Source of the DNA: Pleurotus djamor
Taxonomy: Eukaryota > Basidiomycota > Agaricomycetes > Agaricales > Pleurotaceae
Direction: 5' to 3'
DNA: 64,000 nucleotides
Assembly: GCA_029747585.1 (NCBI GenBank)
Contig: JAPEVF010000067.1
Coordinates: forward strand, 1 to 64,000
Shown: in pieces, positions 35,968-50,161 of the stretch
Numbering within the stretch: the first letter of the stretch is position 1
How the letters are laid out: every line of letters begins with the position of its first letter
The notes under the pieces: model-generated
Database searches by the model: none
Told to the model about the DNA's origin: nothing
Seen by the model: only the letters and a program-made list of their open reading frames with translations
Position numbers and translations under genes: made by a program

Positions 35968-38900
35968 TTAATCATAGCCGCCGGTCGAGAGAGATGGTGG
36001 TATAGCAGCTTTACCGTTCCCACAAGTGACGTTGATGTCATTGGATAACGTTAACTCCACCAGAGAGCCCTTGACGAAGACATCCCAGTCAAGGAAGCAG
36101 CTCGACTTGGAAGGCTTTCCATCAATCGTAACACTCTGCGCGAAAGGATCAATGGAAATGCGCGGGAAGACAACCAGTGAAACCGAATTACCTTGACAAA
36201 GACGGAGCCACCCGTCCCATCAATAGGATTCCCATTGAAGCCCTTCGACCTAATCTTCGTAGTGGTACGGAGTACCGGATTGAAAAAGGAAATCTGCTTG
36301 AAGAAAGGAGAAGACAGAAGGAACTGTTTTGTTGCTGGAAGGGGGTACAAGCCCGCCAAGTAGAAGCTGACATAGCTACCCATCGCGCCTAACCAATGCA
36401 GAACAATTATAACTGGCAGGCACGATGAAAGTGAAGGAATCCTTACCGGAATCTTTCAGGTCACACGCCGATGAGAAGCATTTGCTTAGTCAGGGGAGGT
36501 ACAGCGGAGAGACGCGTAGCTTACCGTCATTCCCAGGAAGCCCATTCGTGGAAGTGTTGAAAAACTGCGCGATTACTTGCCGTGACCTTTGGGTGCTTAA
36601 ACCAGGGCGGTTGGCGTAATGGTACATGAACGGCATTTGCTGTGAAGGTTCATCCGTAGACTCGAAATAATCCTGTCCAATCATTAAACTCGGGCCTTGT
36701 TAACGGGGTGTTTCCGCAAGCATACCTGATCGAAAATAAAATTGAGGCGTGAAATAAAATTGGGGATACCACCTTGCAATTCGATCAACTTGGCCGTATC
36801 TTGCGGGGCGTACTGACAGCAGTTGTGTCACACGAGGTCTAGATCTAGAGATACGAAAAGACATACTTGAGAATACTGAAAGGAAAGATGCGTTGTTGGT
36901 TAGTGCTATGGCGACACCATCAACTACTCACAATGATCGGAGAACCCTCGTAAAACCCATCCCTGTTCGCCGCGTTTAGGAAGCAAGTAGCCTGCGCGGG
37001 ATCGTGGATACTGCAATGGCGGGGATCTGTAAAGTTGAAGGTACCATTGGCGAATCGAGGCTACGGCGCACAATTAGTCATGATCACAACAAGTCGGTAA
37101 GTAGACAAGCAGCCGTCAAGAATTGCCACTTACCTGCATCATTCCTACGACAGAAGCCGGTCCGTCGGGGACGGTGATGTTAGGATTCCACACGTTCGCG
37201 AAATTTCCAGCGCGTTGGGAATACTGAGGGTGAACATCGAGAACGCTCAACGATCGTAGGTGCGAGAAGCGAAAGCACTTCTTACCTTGCGGGCATCGCC
37301 CTTCTTCCCTAGTATTTTAGCTACTTGGGAAATGGTAAAATCGTTGAAGGCATGCTGTCGTTTGCCTCGTTAATCACAAACGAAGGGCTGAAGATGGGGG
37401 CTCTGACCTCCAAAGTGCGTGAAACTTGCTTGGAATTTGCGCCACCCAGGTCAAACATGTCATGAGGAATAAAGTCTGCGTTTTCGAAGGCGATCATCAC
37501 ACAAAACAACACATGTTGTGGAGTATAGATGGGGACGTCGGCGTCAGTGCGTGACTAGGGATGACAAGGGATTCCTTACTTAGGCGTTTCCACACATCAG
37601 CTTGTCTCCCTTGCAAATTCCAGTTCGGTGGCTGGAGTTCGGCATCGGCTAGCAGAGCCGTGTAGAGATCAGAGGCAGATACATTGAGAGCCGCAGCATG
37701 CTCGCTGAACCTGAGAAATCCCATATACGTGTCAATGCCGAGTATACACACAATCGGAGAAATGACCGACTTGACGAAAAACTCTCCAAGGATAGGATCG
37801 GCATCTGAGAGAAATACATCGATTGAATCAAGGTAATGGAGGTCGAGGGACACGAAAACTTACTGCTGCCTCCTTGGATAAAGTGCATGGCAGTCGCACC
37901 ACGACATTCAGGCAACCATCCTTCAAATTGACACAGTCAAATTAAGCCCCAAAAGCCTAAGCCTCAGGTATTACCTTCGTGCCTTTGAATGTCAATCATA
38001 CCACGCACGATGCGTGAAAACGTAACTGGGTCGTGAAGGGACATGAGTGGGTAAAGGGTTCTGTACGTATCCCACTGGTTTGCCGCATAAGGGACCAATC
38101 AAGCAGGAAGAGAAGGATACACCCACGTTGCAGTAAAAGGAGTCAAAGTAGGGCTCCGTAGAGTTCCACTTGGGGTTCTCCCCCGTGTCTGAGCACGAAT
38201 GTCAACGCTATCACAGAAGAGGAATAAAGGTAACGCCATACAATCTGCGGGCGAGATATGCGTCCTGTAAAGCTATATAAAGACCGACGTTAGCACGAGG
38301 TTAGGGCACAAGAGGGGTGGCATGGTACTTACAGACGAGTAGAATAGCTCCACGGTTTCTCTTGGTACTCCATTGGTATCAACTTGAATTCTTCCTAAAA
38401 CATCATTCCAAGCCTGACGAGCGTCGTTCTGGACGCGTCCAAAATTAAAGTCTGGAATTTCTTCCTCAGCGTTTGAGCAGGCCTGTTCAGCAGAGATAAG
38501 AGAGACTCCGACACGCGCGAGTATGACGGTGGGTTCGTTAGGAACGGGTTGGGCAAAAGTAAGAAGGGCGCCAAGTTGATCAACGAAACCTGAATTAGGG
38601 GAGAGGGGTAATCAGGAGTCAGGAACAGGTCAAGGGGAAGGAACGGCGGCAAAGGAACAGTGGCTTACTGGTATACAGTTGACGAACATCAACCATCCCT
38701 TGCACGGGGAAGTCAGCGAGCCATGCCCCAAATTCTAGCGGTTTCGAGAGCGTGAATCCCTGTCCCTTGAAGTCAACGCATGTGAAGGCACTATATCGAC
38801 CTGGTCCGAAAGAGGCTGCAAATGAAGCACCGCCTAAGAAAGTAATTTAACAGTATCAGTATCATGCATATCATCCATAGTTTTGCGAAAATTGAGCTAT

Positions 38901-40040
38901 CCAGACGGGTAAAGATGGTTGACGTGCTAAGTAATGTGGCTATGCCAACAATAAACGCGAATGAGGCATACACGCTTACCTTTGACACGGCCCGACTGAG
39001 GGTCGAGAACCATTGATGGATTAGTACTGCTACGTTGTCCATCATTGGTGATGTCGACGACCATACGCGGATGTGTGGAACTAGCCGGGAAGGTATATCG
39101 ATGAAGAGCCGTCCGCCTGGTTGCCGTAAGCTCGACGCGGATATCCGTGCTCTGTTTCGTCGGAGCCGAATACGAGAATGACATGTTCTAGTCAATAAAG
39201 TGCAAGGATGTGACAGAAAGCGATGAGACATACAAGATTTGTTGCGAAATACCCCGGAGAGGCGAAGTCATCGGGGGAGCCTAGACGGACAGCCATGAAG
39301 CCTGGACTCAAGATATATGATGAGGCCTACCATCGGAGAGGATTTTTCTCGTCGTTTTTCGACCATTCAGAGAGGCAGGACATTTGTCGAACGAGGAGCA
39401 TTCGGCGAAGGGCCAGAGCTTGAAGTTTGACAACGGTACTGCCTGGAATGTTCCAACAGAAAGAAGGTTTGTTCGATGATCAGTATAGGGAGGTGATGAA
39501 TCAGTAATAAATCTACTCACACCGCCGGTGCCACTATCATGTAGTTGGGAAAACCCAGTCACATTAAACTGAGGGTCAGCGTCGTAACCTGCGTGCTAGA
39601 GGTGAAAGGCGTAAGTAACCATGATTCAGCGCTCAGCCGGCTTCAAACACGGAACAGACATTTCCCGGGGAGTCGGTGTCCATCCCCGTTTTAACCATTC
39701 CATGTGGAAGCGTGGCACCTATGGGATAAGATCGAGGATGAGTACATTCAATTTGTGGCACTGGCGTGGCAACGTGAACAAACCTGGAAAGACATGGCCA
39801 CCTTTGGTGGTACCAATGAAGAGGTTGACGAAGCTGGACGGATCGGATATTGCTCTACCGGTCTGTTGAGATGGCTGTGCCCTCGCCGACTCGCTGTCCA
39901 AAGATAATCCATGAACATCATGAGAAACGAAGGAGATACAATGACATCGGTGCTCACACAGTACTCTGAGAGGAAGCCAAGGCACCTAGGAGCCCCAACC
40001 AAGCTCCCAACACTACGATTCGACTGAAACTGTTCGCCAT
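35968..40040 (-). CDS. secreted GH92 alpha-mannosidase
   Basis: A gene with many short introns from the ATG at 40040 to a stop at 35968. The start gives a signal peptide, MANSFSRIVVLGAWLGLLGA. GH92 landmarks follow in order: FVNLFIGTTKGGHVFPG, ATLPHGMVKTGMDTD, AGYDADPQFNVTGFSQLHDS, WDTYRTLYPLMSLHDP, the stretch WLPECRG, ADPILGEFFVK, DGFYEGSPIIYSQYAPQD, MPFMYHYANRPG, and the catalytic-base motif GNDDSGAMGSYVS. The C-terminal beta-sandwich ends FLDWDVFVKGS...GNGKAAIPPS. Family members are calcium-dependent exo-alpha-mannosidases that trim alpha-linked mannose, mostly 1,2-linked, from glycans. Part of GNDDSG is supplied by a 6-nt microexon at 36447-36452. Secretion implies a role in N-glycan or cell-wall mannan use. 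Confidence 0.9.
36447..36452 (-). other. 6-nt microexon in the GH92 gene
   Basis: On the minus strand attccg is flanked by a gaaag acceptor and a gtaagg donor. With the neighbouring exons it completes Asp-Ser-Gly in the catalytic GNDDSG motif. Skipping it would remove two residues but keep frame. Confidence 0.75.
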
Positions 40041-40793
40041 CGAGGAGTTTGATGCCTTGGATTGGACGAACGCCAGACCTTCTTAAGAGCAGCCAGGGTG
40101 TTGGAAAGAACCGTACGGCGCGTGGACATCAACGCAAGAGCCACCATCTGCACCGGGCTTCGCGAAGCAGAGGGTTCGAATTTACCCAAGGTTCCTTGTA
40201 ATTCGCTAACGTTCATTCTCATGGCTTTGAGCTGAGTTTGATCAGCTGAACAATATCGACCACGAGTGTGAAGCTCGCTGATTTCACTCGACGCGTCACA
40301 AGCTAGAAATCATTCATATCTGTTAACGATACCATTGGAGATACTCCGAAAAAATACGCACTCACGTCAACAGGAACATAAGACTCAAACAAGACGCGAC
40401 TGAGTTGCGATTATGCTCAAGCAACGTTACCTAACAGCACACAGTAAAACGCTAGGTTCAAATGCAATGAAACAGCGTGCGCCACTGTAGCGGGAATCAA
40501 AGCTTGCGTCACTGATACAACGACAGTGGCCATATGACCAGGGCTGGAAGACAGATCGAGGTTCGACTTTCTCGCTTCTCCTAAAAAAACGTGTAAACCG
40601 TGAGAAAACCAATTCCCAGGATCAGAAAGGCGTGGTTCAATTTTCTGAACTTTACCAGAACCCTCCTCGGTGTCGAAGGTCCAATTTTCTAGAATCCAAC
40701 ATAAGCCTACGACAGCATCTCAAGAATTTCCTCGGAGGACGAGCTGGCTCTCCTCTGACTCTTCATGATACCACGCAACGGCCAGATCCCGAG
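40041..40793. other. divergent intergenic region, GH92 / metallophosphoesterase
   Basis: About 750 bp between two divergent starts. The frame before 40794 is open from about 40632 on the plus strand, so part of the right end could encode a 5' exon of the metallophosphoesterase. The opposite-strand frame 40427-40612 has no domain. Confidence 0.35.
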
Positions 40794-42111
40794 ATGGACG
40801 GCGCCCCTATTCCATATTCGCCTGAGGTCCTGACATCCGAGGATGCAATCGTCCATCTCGAGTACAATCCAGACGATGTGCCGCCAAAGCCTGATGGAAA
40901 TTGGACGCGGTTCATTTGCATCAGCGACAACCACTCCCGGACATTTGCGGTTCCGCCAGGGGACGTGCTCCTTCACAGCGGAGACCTCACGCCCACTGGA
41001 AGAGTCGAACACTTCAAGCAAACGATGGACTGGATATGTGAGATGCCTCACGTATTTAAGATGTACGCGAATTCCTTACCGCCGGGCTGACCGAGATTGA
41101 TGTTTTTTTGCTTAGAATCATTGCTGGAAACCACGATGTACCCCTCCATCAACCGTGGTATGAGTCTAACTATCAAAGGTGGCATCGGAACGCAAAGGAG
41201 GTGAGTCAAACTTTGGCTTTTTAAAGGGGGTTGACGGCAAGCTTGTGATGTCACTGACCTCAGGATCGACACAGCCGTTGGAAGATATCCAGGAAATCCT
41301 CAAGGGAGAGACCGCCAGGTCCAACGGAGTCATATATCTTCAAGACGAGAAGTTCGAGTTTAAGGTGAAGGAAGGAGGTCGAACATGGAGCGTCTATGGC
41401 TCGCCGGTACGTCTCTTCCTGATCTTGAAAGCTCGTGATCTGATGTCGGTCTTAGTGGTCCCCCGCATTCTTCAACTGGGCGTTCAACTATCCTGCCGAG
41501 GAAGCTGAGGGTAAGCTCAGATTTTCCTCGTTCTTTTCTGAGCTTGATGTTTTTGTCTCAGGTCTGATATCCAGAATCCCAAAAACCGACATCTTGTACG
41601 TTTGTCACTCCTATGTTTTTGTCCGCATGCTAATAACTTGGGCAGACTCACCCACGGACCACCTTACAAAGTCTTTGATCGCGTACGCGGAGGCCAAGAC
41701 GTTGGCTGTCCGACCCTCGCGCAGTATCTTCCGAGTCTTCAGCCGCGCCTGCACGTCTTCGGGCACATCCACGAAGCCCACGGTGCAACAATAGTCGACT
41801 GGGACGTCACGCCAGATCTTTCAGGGATTGAAACGGCTGATAGCGATGTTGCGTCTGACATTACGATGCACTCGCGTGGGTCGGATGGAGAAGGCGACGA
41901 AGACCTTATAGAAGTTGACACCGACCGTGCAGCGGGATCCATTCAACCGTCGCCGTCACCGGAAAAGGAACCTTCAACGGGCCCACGAACGACGGTCTTC
42001 GCTAATGCTGCCAACTGGCCATCAGGTCCGCGCATGACTAGAGAGGGAGGCTTTAGGGTGCCTTTTGCTGGGCCAGGTTTCCAGCCAGTCATCGTCGACC
42101 TCCGTGATTGA
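40794..42111 (+). CDS. metallophosphoesterase (MPPED-like calcineurin fold)
   Basis: Exons joined by several short introns encode the five metallophosphatase blocks in order: ISDNHS (D-x-H), HSGDLTP, IIAGNHDVPLHQ, LTHGPPYKV and VFGHIHEAHG. This arrangement and the GHIHEAHG ending match the MPPED1/MPPED2-like group of phosphodiesterases, which bind two metals. The C-terminal part is acidic (SDGEGDEDLIEVD) and then repeats a family-like end, FANAANWPSGP...PVIVDL. I use the ATG at 40794 because the longer frame to 40632 starts at GTG. An upstream exon is possible. It converges with mannitol dehydrogenase, with 79 bp between stops. Substrate unknown. Confidence 0.85.
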
Positions 42112-42190
42112 AACGGGCTATGGATACATACATTCATACGAGAGTTCGAGCTTGATCGTATTTATACAGGTTACTATTCCTTTCCAGTAT

Positions 42191-43461
<1,271 letters not shown>

Positions 43462-44026
43462 TATGAGTATGTGTCGGTACGCAGAGGTGGTGGTAGGGGA
43501 GAAAGAGGCGGTCGTCCTATATTTAAGGATGGTACATCTGTTGATGACGTCATGGAATTTCAGCCTGCTTGAATAAGCCAGTCCCCCTCATTCCCCGCTT
43601 GAATCAAATATTCACCGAAGAAGGCCGTTCTTCCATACGAGCGGTCACTGGGCTTGGGCTCGCGTGCTCAAGAAGGAGGACCTCGACAGTCCAAGTACCA
43701 GATCAGTCGCCAAGAATGGAACAATCGTGCGATCTCGTGACAACAGGCGGCAACACGGGGATAGCATCCTTTCTGCTACTCAATGACGGAGAGGTACACT
43801 GTGTAGTATGGGTGAAGGCGGGGTGAAGGCGTGGTTTGCCCTGGGGTTGCGCGCGATTCTGAGAAACCCATAATCCAGGGATGGAAGGAATTCACGCAAG
43901 TCACATGGGTCTCGAAATCCTGAAATGACACAGGTAGGGCGATGTGGTCATGTTGAAGACTGGGTAGGAAAGCAATTTCACCGATTTCACCGTCGGGCCA
44001 CGTATCAACAATCAATTAATCAAGCT
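43462..44026. other. intergenic region, mannitol dehydrogenase promoter
   Basis: About 565 bp between two minus-strand genes. It contains the TATA-like element listed separately. The frame 43569-43826 has no domain. Confidence 0.4.
43518..43526 (-). promoter_or_regulatory. TATA-like element of mannitol dehydrogenase
   Basis: On the minus strand ttaaatata lies about 57 bp before the ATG at 43461, a usual distance for a short-leader fungal promoter. Confidence 0.55.
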
Positions 44027-45664
44027 TCAAGGATCAAAGTTCTCGTCTAAGAAAGCCCGAGCCCTAGTCTCGCCTTCTTCAAATCTAATCCAGGTTTCGA
44101 TGCCTTCGTTAGGGCTCGGAGACCTGAAGAGGATATTCCTGACTCCGTAATTCCATGCTTTATCTCCATACCCACCATACCTACGAGCCAAAGGTTACCA
44201 TCAGCGAACATAACCAACTTTGGAGGGGAGGGGAGGGACAGACCCGGAGTGCTTATCAAAGCAAAAGATAACACCCTTCTTCCTTTCGCGTGCACACCAT
44301 TCGTTCCCGTGGTCATGACCGGAGATGATCACTTTCAGATTCTTCACATGACTATTCAAAGCGTCCCACCAAGGGGTATCCTTGTTCAAGTCCTCCGCAG
44401 ACCCCGAAGCCTGGGTGGATCCTTGTCCAAGACTGTCGGCTACGGGCATTACTTTAAATAGCGGAAGAAAATGTGGAATATCGCGTACCGTTCAGGCCCT
44501 GGCTCACTGTTTGATTAAGCGTCTTCTGTACCGCTTGGATAGCATAAGGCGGGATGTGAACAAAGGCGATAGCGGATCTCAGGTGCCCAGGCCCCCAAGC
44601 TGCATCCATTAACCGCGTTTGCTCGGAGATGTAGGTCGCGACGGACGAATGAACCCAATCGGATACGGGATGGGAAGTATGGCCAGGAGAAAAGCCGCCT
44701 ATGGTCGATCAGGGTAGTGACTCAAGACAATGTTCAAGTGAACCGACCTCGCGAGTCAAAAAACCAAAGCACCAGGGCAGGCGCTTCATCTAGAGGAGAA
44801 CTTTGAGTTCAGGTTCGTGATCGTAGCGGTCGAGATACCTTCTTTGTTGCGATATATCTAAGAGGTTGTTTGAGTCAGACGAAGTTGGTGCCTGAGGTTG
44901 AGAGGAACTTACGGGGACCCAGTAATTTCCAGGACCTTCGGTGTCAGCGCCGCCAATGCCTGGAGGTGCAATCCGTGTGTAGCTTAGAGGCGCAACGCGC
45001 AATTCGCGCCGAATTTCGTCCAGATGCGTGATGTTCGCCTGATTGTCGTGGTTCTTTGCGCGAACATCAGTTTCGTCACTCAGTGTACAAAGCAAAGGGC
45101 AAACACGCACCCCGTGAGTTGACGAAAACGGAACTCTGGCCTCATTGAAAGGTGCCATAATTTCATCGACAAGAAGAGTAGAGTTGCCTCTGAAAGTGTC
45201 TGTCACCAGAACTGAGTGCTCGGGTAGATCTTGGCGGAAACCGAAACATACTTTCACCCGTGATCAAGTCACCATTGATGACTCTGCACTCAATATCGTG
45301 ATCAGCAGTACGTAGAGCAGCCGTGGAAGCCACACGGCTTACGCATAGTCCATCCCCTCGTCTCCGAGAACCTTCCTCATCAAAACCAAGCTCTTCCTGT
45401 CTTGTTCAGGTCCCCAGTCGTCCCATGGGTTCTCACCAAAGTGCAGGTCAGAGAACACAGTGATCTTGAAGGTGCCATCATCTCTGAAGGTAAGACGGGG
45501 TTTGTTGGGATATGGGTCAAGAGATTGGAGGTATATCTGTTGAGCTATTGACAACGTCAATAACAACGCTGGCCCAGACCAGTTGTCCACAAAACCGTAC
45601 GGGCAGCTTGAAAGGCTTGGACCACATATGCGAGGGCCGAGAGACCTAGTACAGTATAGATCAT
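44027..45664 (-). CDS. secreted DCR2-like metallophosphatase
   Basis: Start at the ATG at 45664, which gives a signal peptide (MIYTVLGLSALAYVVQAFQA). The first intron joins it to QQIYLQSLDPYPNKPRL. Metallophosphatase blocks follow: VFSDLHFGENPW (D-x-H), INGDLITGE, a GNHDNQ-like block around HDNQANITHLDEI, FVHIPP, and ISGHDHGNEWC. The gene ends with GYGDKAWNYG and ARAFLDENFDP before the stop at 44027. These features fit the DCR2/PAP-like phosphatases of fungi rather than the MPPED-like gene nearby. It should be secreted or in the secretory pathway and hydrolyse phosphoesters. Exon joins around 44,450-44,860 are less certain. Confidence 0.82.
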
Positions 45665-46011
45665 GGGCGCTGCAGAGGTGCTTTCAGGTTACAGAGATGA
45701 GAGAAGCCCCGAAAAGTCATATCGAGAGGCGAGAACGCACGTTCCTGGAAGGAGACAACGTTGAACATGGGGCAGACCCGTCGGTCCATGGGTCCGCTTC
45801 GTCACATGATGTTAAGTTACTAAAGGGGCCAGGGCTTCCAAGGTCGGTCCAAAAATCTTCTTACTAGCCTTCTCAGACTTTAAGCTGGTCTCACTTTCGA
45901 CGTGCGAGCTCGAGGCCTCGATTAATCAGACCTTGCGCTGAACTAGAAGGCATTTGCTCAACGTTTTGACCAGGCTATCATTGAAGCTCAATATTCCCCT
46001 CTCAAACGAGG
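45665..46011. other. divergent intergenic region, DCR2-like / F-box F
   Basis: About 350 bp between two divergent starts. The open frame that runs from 45583 to 45867 on the plus strand has no recognisable features. No TATA box is clear. Confidence 0.35.
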
Positions 46012-47335
46012 ATGTCCCGATCTCCAGTATTCCCTCAAGATCTCGTTGACTCTATTATCGACAACCTTCGCGATGACATCCCTTCGCTCAGACAGTGCTC
46101 GCTGGTTTCTTCAGCTTGGAGGTCAACGGCTCAAAGGGAACTGCATCGCACAATAATTCTCAAAATTAGTCTTACCAAGTCCCAAGGGTCGCGGTTTTCT
46201 AATAGAATAAACCATCTACTAGGTCCTTCACTCCATCTCCTCCAACACGCGCGGACACTTGTAATCTGCTGGCGAGCGGATGTTGATCCCGAAGACTATC
46301 CACAAAAAACAAGGGAAGAGCCGTCTCTTATCACGTTCCTCAAGAAGCTCAACTCCCCGACGCTGCCCCAGCTCTCTTGTCTTGAACTCCGCAATATTAT
46401 TTGGGGAAGTGTAAACAAAAACCTCAGATACGCATTTCTTCGCGCAATATCCTCAGAAGCCATCCACCAAGTTCGGCTTATTCACTGCGGCCTGCCTTCG
46501 AACCTCCCGTGGCTGCGGTTCGTTGGCCCCGAAACACGCAAAATCACGCTGTCTTGTCTGATCTTCCTCCCCGACGATGCAGTGTCCCTGGAAGATGCTA
46601 GGCAGTTGCCTCTCCATTCGGTCCCTAAATTGACCATCCTCAAGATGCAGGCTTTTTGGGGGCGTACCAGTGGTATGGTCAATTGGATTCTACGGCCGCC
46701 ATCCCATGACACATCCTCCTTGACTGCCGACGATACGCCTGGACTGCGTAAACGCGCATCGCTCAAACATGTCACGACGCTCTCATTCACTGGCGACCGG
46801 GAATCTATTCCACTATTCGATGAGATTACCCAAGCCTGCCCAAGTCTAACGACGCTGAAGTTTAAGCCGTGGTTATTCAACTGTGAGATTTCCCCGCCAA
46901 GTATAACAGTATCTTCTCTCTCGGCTGACAATGGTCATACCATCAGCCACCACAAACGGTGGGACTGGCCCGTTGTTTCCCAACCTTGCACGCAGCGCAT
47001 CGCTACAATCTTTGCACATTCATGGCCTCTGGACCGATTCCTTCCCGTGGTTGGCATCCTCCATCAAAACGCTAAGCACATGGTCTTCTCCTGAGAAAAC
47101 AATCGCGATCAACATGAAAACTCAGCAAACTGTCACGACTCTCTCGACTGAGAACGCTCTACTCAAGCAAGTAAGGAACCTTGACGCTGTCATTATCGAC
47201 GCGGTGCCTGGTGCACAAGTCAGCCTTACGCTTACGCTGGCGTCCATCACAGACGATTTCGAGCTTTTGAAAACGGCGTTCGGAAATGATCAGGCTCGTT
47301 TGAGCGCACTCAAAGTTCAAATCGTCGGCCCATAA
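46012..47335 (+). CDS. F-box protein (copy F, separate subfamily)
   Basis: Two exons, 46012-46882 and 46947-47335, about 419 residues. The apparent frame break near 46,930 is removed by a 64-nt intron (donor gtgaga, acceptor catcag). The N-terminus is the F-box type common in Agaricomycetes: VFPQDLVDSIIDNLRDD, then SLRQCSLVSSAWRS and ELHRTIIL. The rest is a diverged leucine-rich-like body with HVTTLSFTGDRES and SLQSLHIHG. It lacks the WW-C signature at the end that the other F-box genes here share, so it belongs to a different subfamily. Confidence 0.78.
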
Positions 47336-47518
47336 TCCATCTAGTCGTCACATTCGCTTTTCTCGAACCCGTATTTGCACAAGACTCACAACGATTTGTT
47401 CGAAGCGACTAGAGGTCACAGACAGAGGGGTGAATCAGATTGAAGAAACAAAACAGTCAACAAAAGGAATCTGAAGATATTTACAGGAAATACTAGGTAG
47501 TAATGTAGTGACATGTAA

Positions 47519-50087
47519 CTACGCCAAAGATTTGTGGCGGTAGCGCGATAGTTTCAACCTCTTCGACGACCCCATTCCACGCCTAGAAGAAGATCCCACT
47601 TCGAATTCCTGCTCCTCCTGCTCTTCTGGATCGGCGGGCTCGACGTCTTCGATTGATCGTTTGCGGGCAGAAGATTGGCTTCCCGACGCGGCCTGGAGTT
47701 GTTGAATCAACGAATCTCGTTTGGCTGTGGTCATCACTCGTGAGTGAGCCGGAACGAAATTTTTAGCTTCCTTCTTTTGCTTCATGAGGTAATCAATGGC
47801 AGCATCGTCATCGGGCCATCCTCTCCGCATAGCGGACGAGAACACATTGATAAATTTGGCGTGTGGTTTGGTATCGATGGCAGGCTCGAAATTTGAGGCC
47901 ACCTCGTCTTCATCTTCGTTTTCGCAGGCTTCACCATCGGGGGGNTGGTACATAGTCAGGGTGGGAGGGGTCGATAGCGACGCCGCATTTGCGTTCTTTT
48001 GATGCCTGTGCTACCTGCCTGGCAGCTTCTTCCTGAGCCCACTGGTGCAAGATCTTGCGAAGACCAGCGATAACGGCATCCAAATTGGGACAGGAAAAGA
48101 TGAAAGGGAGTCCATTGAGATCACCGGCATTGACCAACATGTATTTGTTGGTTCCGCCTGTCATGGTATTCCCGCGTGTGACGAATTCGTTGAAGAGCTT
48201 GTCCATGATGTCGCACACATCAGAATGATTATGAGAAGAGTATCGGAGGGCATGGTATACGAGTACCCAGAAAAAGGACTCAATGTCATCGAAGACTGAG
48301 TGGAGGTTGTCTGGCTGCCTCGACAGGTTAACCGACATGAAAGCCCAAGTTCCCTGGCCGGTTTGTTAGACGATGCAAAGAAAACAAGGAAGAAAAGGAA
48401 CGCACCGTGAGTTCCGGAGTGCGCCCAGGCGCCGCCAATTTAGCGACTTCTTTCGCGAGATCCCAATCAATGAGGAGTCCATTTCCATTTGGGAGGATGA
48501 GGATGTTGCCCGAACTTATATCGCGATGGAGTATACCGCATTTTTGGAAGACATCCCTGTGAGCTAAGAGAGGATGAGTACTTGGCATAGGCTCAAGAGA
48601 GGTAATTCCAGCTACCTAGGAATGCTTGATAGACAGCCATCACCAACGTTCTAGTTCTGGAGAAGGAGGAGAGAGGCTTCCCAAGCTCAACCACAACAAG
48701 CCGTGTAAGCACCCTCGAGACGAGCTTGTCTCCTTTATACCCCCNAGTCCCGCTTCGCGATTCGGCCCGTGAGCGTCTTGTGGTCGCTGAAGTCTCCGCC
48801 GCACACAAGTGTCGGGACGTGCTTGATCTCTGCCTTCTTGAGCGTCTTGAGCGTTTCCGCCTCTGGAGTAACAGTTATTGCACGCCATTGCTCTTTCAGA
48901 AACATGGGTCTTGATGGTTCCTGGCCCTCCTTGACTTCAATCGCTGCGTATCCGCGGGTGCCACGGCCGAAGGGGGAGAGAGGGTCGACGATTGCCCCCC
49001 AAACCAGGAAATTCCGTATCGCGACTTCGCCAGCTTCAACGTCCGCATCAGGATCCGGGACCTGGATCTTGAGAACATCCCGAGGCTTCGAAGGAGCCCA
49101 GTCCTTCAGGAGCTTTCTGGCGAGCTTGGCCTCCTCATCAGTGGCCAACGACACAGTCGGATCGTGACCACGTTCCACATCATTGAGTTGCGTATAACGC
49201 CACAAGAACGTGATGAGATTAGTGCAGTCTTCTCCGTACTTCAACCGCTCCGTGACAATCACACCAGAGCGATCCCAGCGCAGGATGCGGACAAAAGGAT
49301 GGAAGAAATAGAGCATGTACAGGTGTGTGCGATGTTGGCGGGAGCATATTTCGCTTGCGTACATCGCAAGCTGACCACGCGTGAGCTCGCCTGTGGTCGT
49401 TTCAAACTGGTAGGCATGGTCGATATTGACGTTCGTGTGTTTTCCGAAAATATCGTTGAAGGCGTCTGCCCTCTTGAATTTTAGTTCGAGCTCCATATCG
49501 GTGATCGATTTGTTGTTTCGATTCGCAGGATCAAATTTGGCGGTTTCGACGAGGCACAGGTCGACTCTGGTTGATTCCTCCGAGGTGCGGTCCTTGTGGT
49601 TTGATGTATCGACAAGGGTCCAGCCATCGAACAGAGGGGGATCTCCATCGGTCCCGTTGATCAGGTTGCACTGAGAAGACGCGGATTAAAAACCACTGTC
49701 ATCCTTTAGAAGAGCACAACCACTCACCAAGTGCTTCGATAGTTCCTTCTCGTTCTTCACGGTTTTGTCCTTGAAGTAGTTCTGATCGAATTTCGGCATT
49801 TCTTTCTTCGTTGCTGGAATACATTCCTCGAAGAACTCGGAGGCAGGGCACGGACCCGCCCAGTATCCAACGGTTTCATCGGCCATGAGTCTTTTCCTGT
49901 GGTCGGCGTTGAGATGTTCAGAGCGGCTAGCGTTTTTGTATTGGAGGGGGGTTCCAGTTGTTCCTCCACCGGTGACAGAGGTTAAATGTTTGTTGACGGG
50001 GGGAGGAGGTGAGTTGTTCTCTGGCGTAGAGGATCTTTCCTTCTCTGGGAAAGGGGAAGGGTTCTCTGACTTCGAAGAGTCTGACAT
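47519..50087 (-). CDS. FunK1-type fungal protein kinase
   Basis: Multi-exon gene from the ATG at 50087 (MSDSSKSENPSPF, a Pro/Ser-rich leader) to a stop at 47519. It carries the fungal kinase blocks: a pre-kinase part with MELELKFKRADAF and LRWDRSGVIV, FLKEQWRAIT, the catalytic loop HRDISSGN, and IDWDLA in place of DFG, as in the family; then FMSVNLS...DDIESFFWVLVYHALRY, which stands where the activation and substrate lobe lies, and a long acidic then basic C-terminal tail with KRLKLSR. FunK1 kinases are a large mushroom family often tied to multicellular development. Ns at 47945 and 48745 each add a base at the end of a homopolymer and would break the frame. The decayed copy has the read-through base count at the second, so I treat them as assembly errors. 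Confidence 0.82.
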
Positions 50088-50151
50088 GGTTGGACGATGA
50101 TGAATAGATGTGAAGGGAGAGGATAAGGGATGAGAGATGAACACACCGTGT

Positions 50152-50161
50152 TTTAATTATA
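50152..50161 (-). promoter_or_regulatory. TATA-like element of the FunK1 gene
   Basis: Minus-strand tataattaaa lies about 65 bp before the ATG at 50087. It falls within the 283-bp block missing from the other FunK1 copy. Confidence 0.5.

Noticed and set aside
46883..46946. Apparent frameshift in F-box copy F
   Set aside because: A 64-nt intron with donor gtgaga and acceptor cag restores one continuous reading frame.
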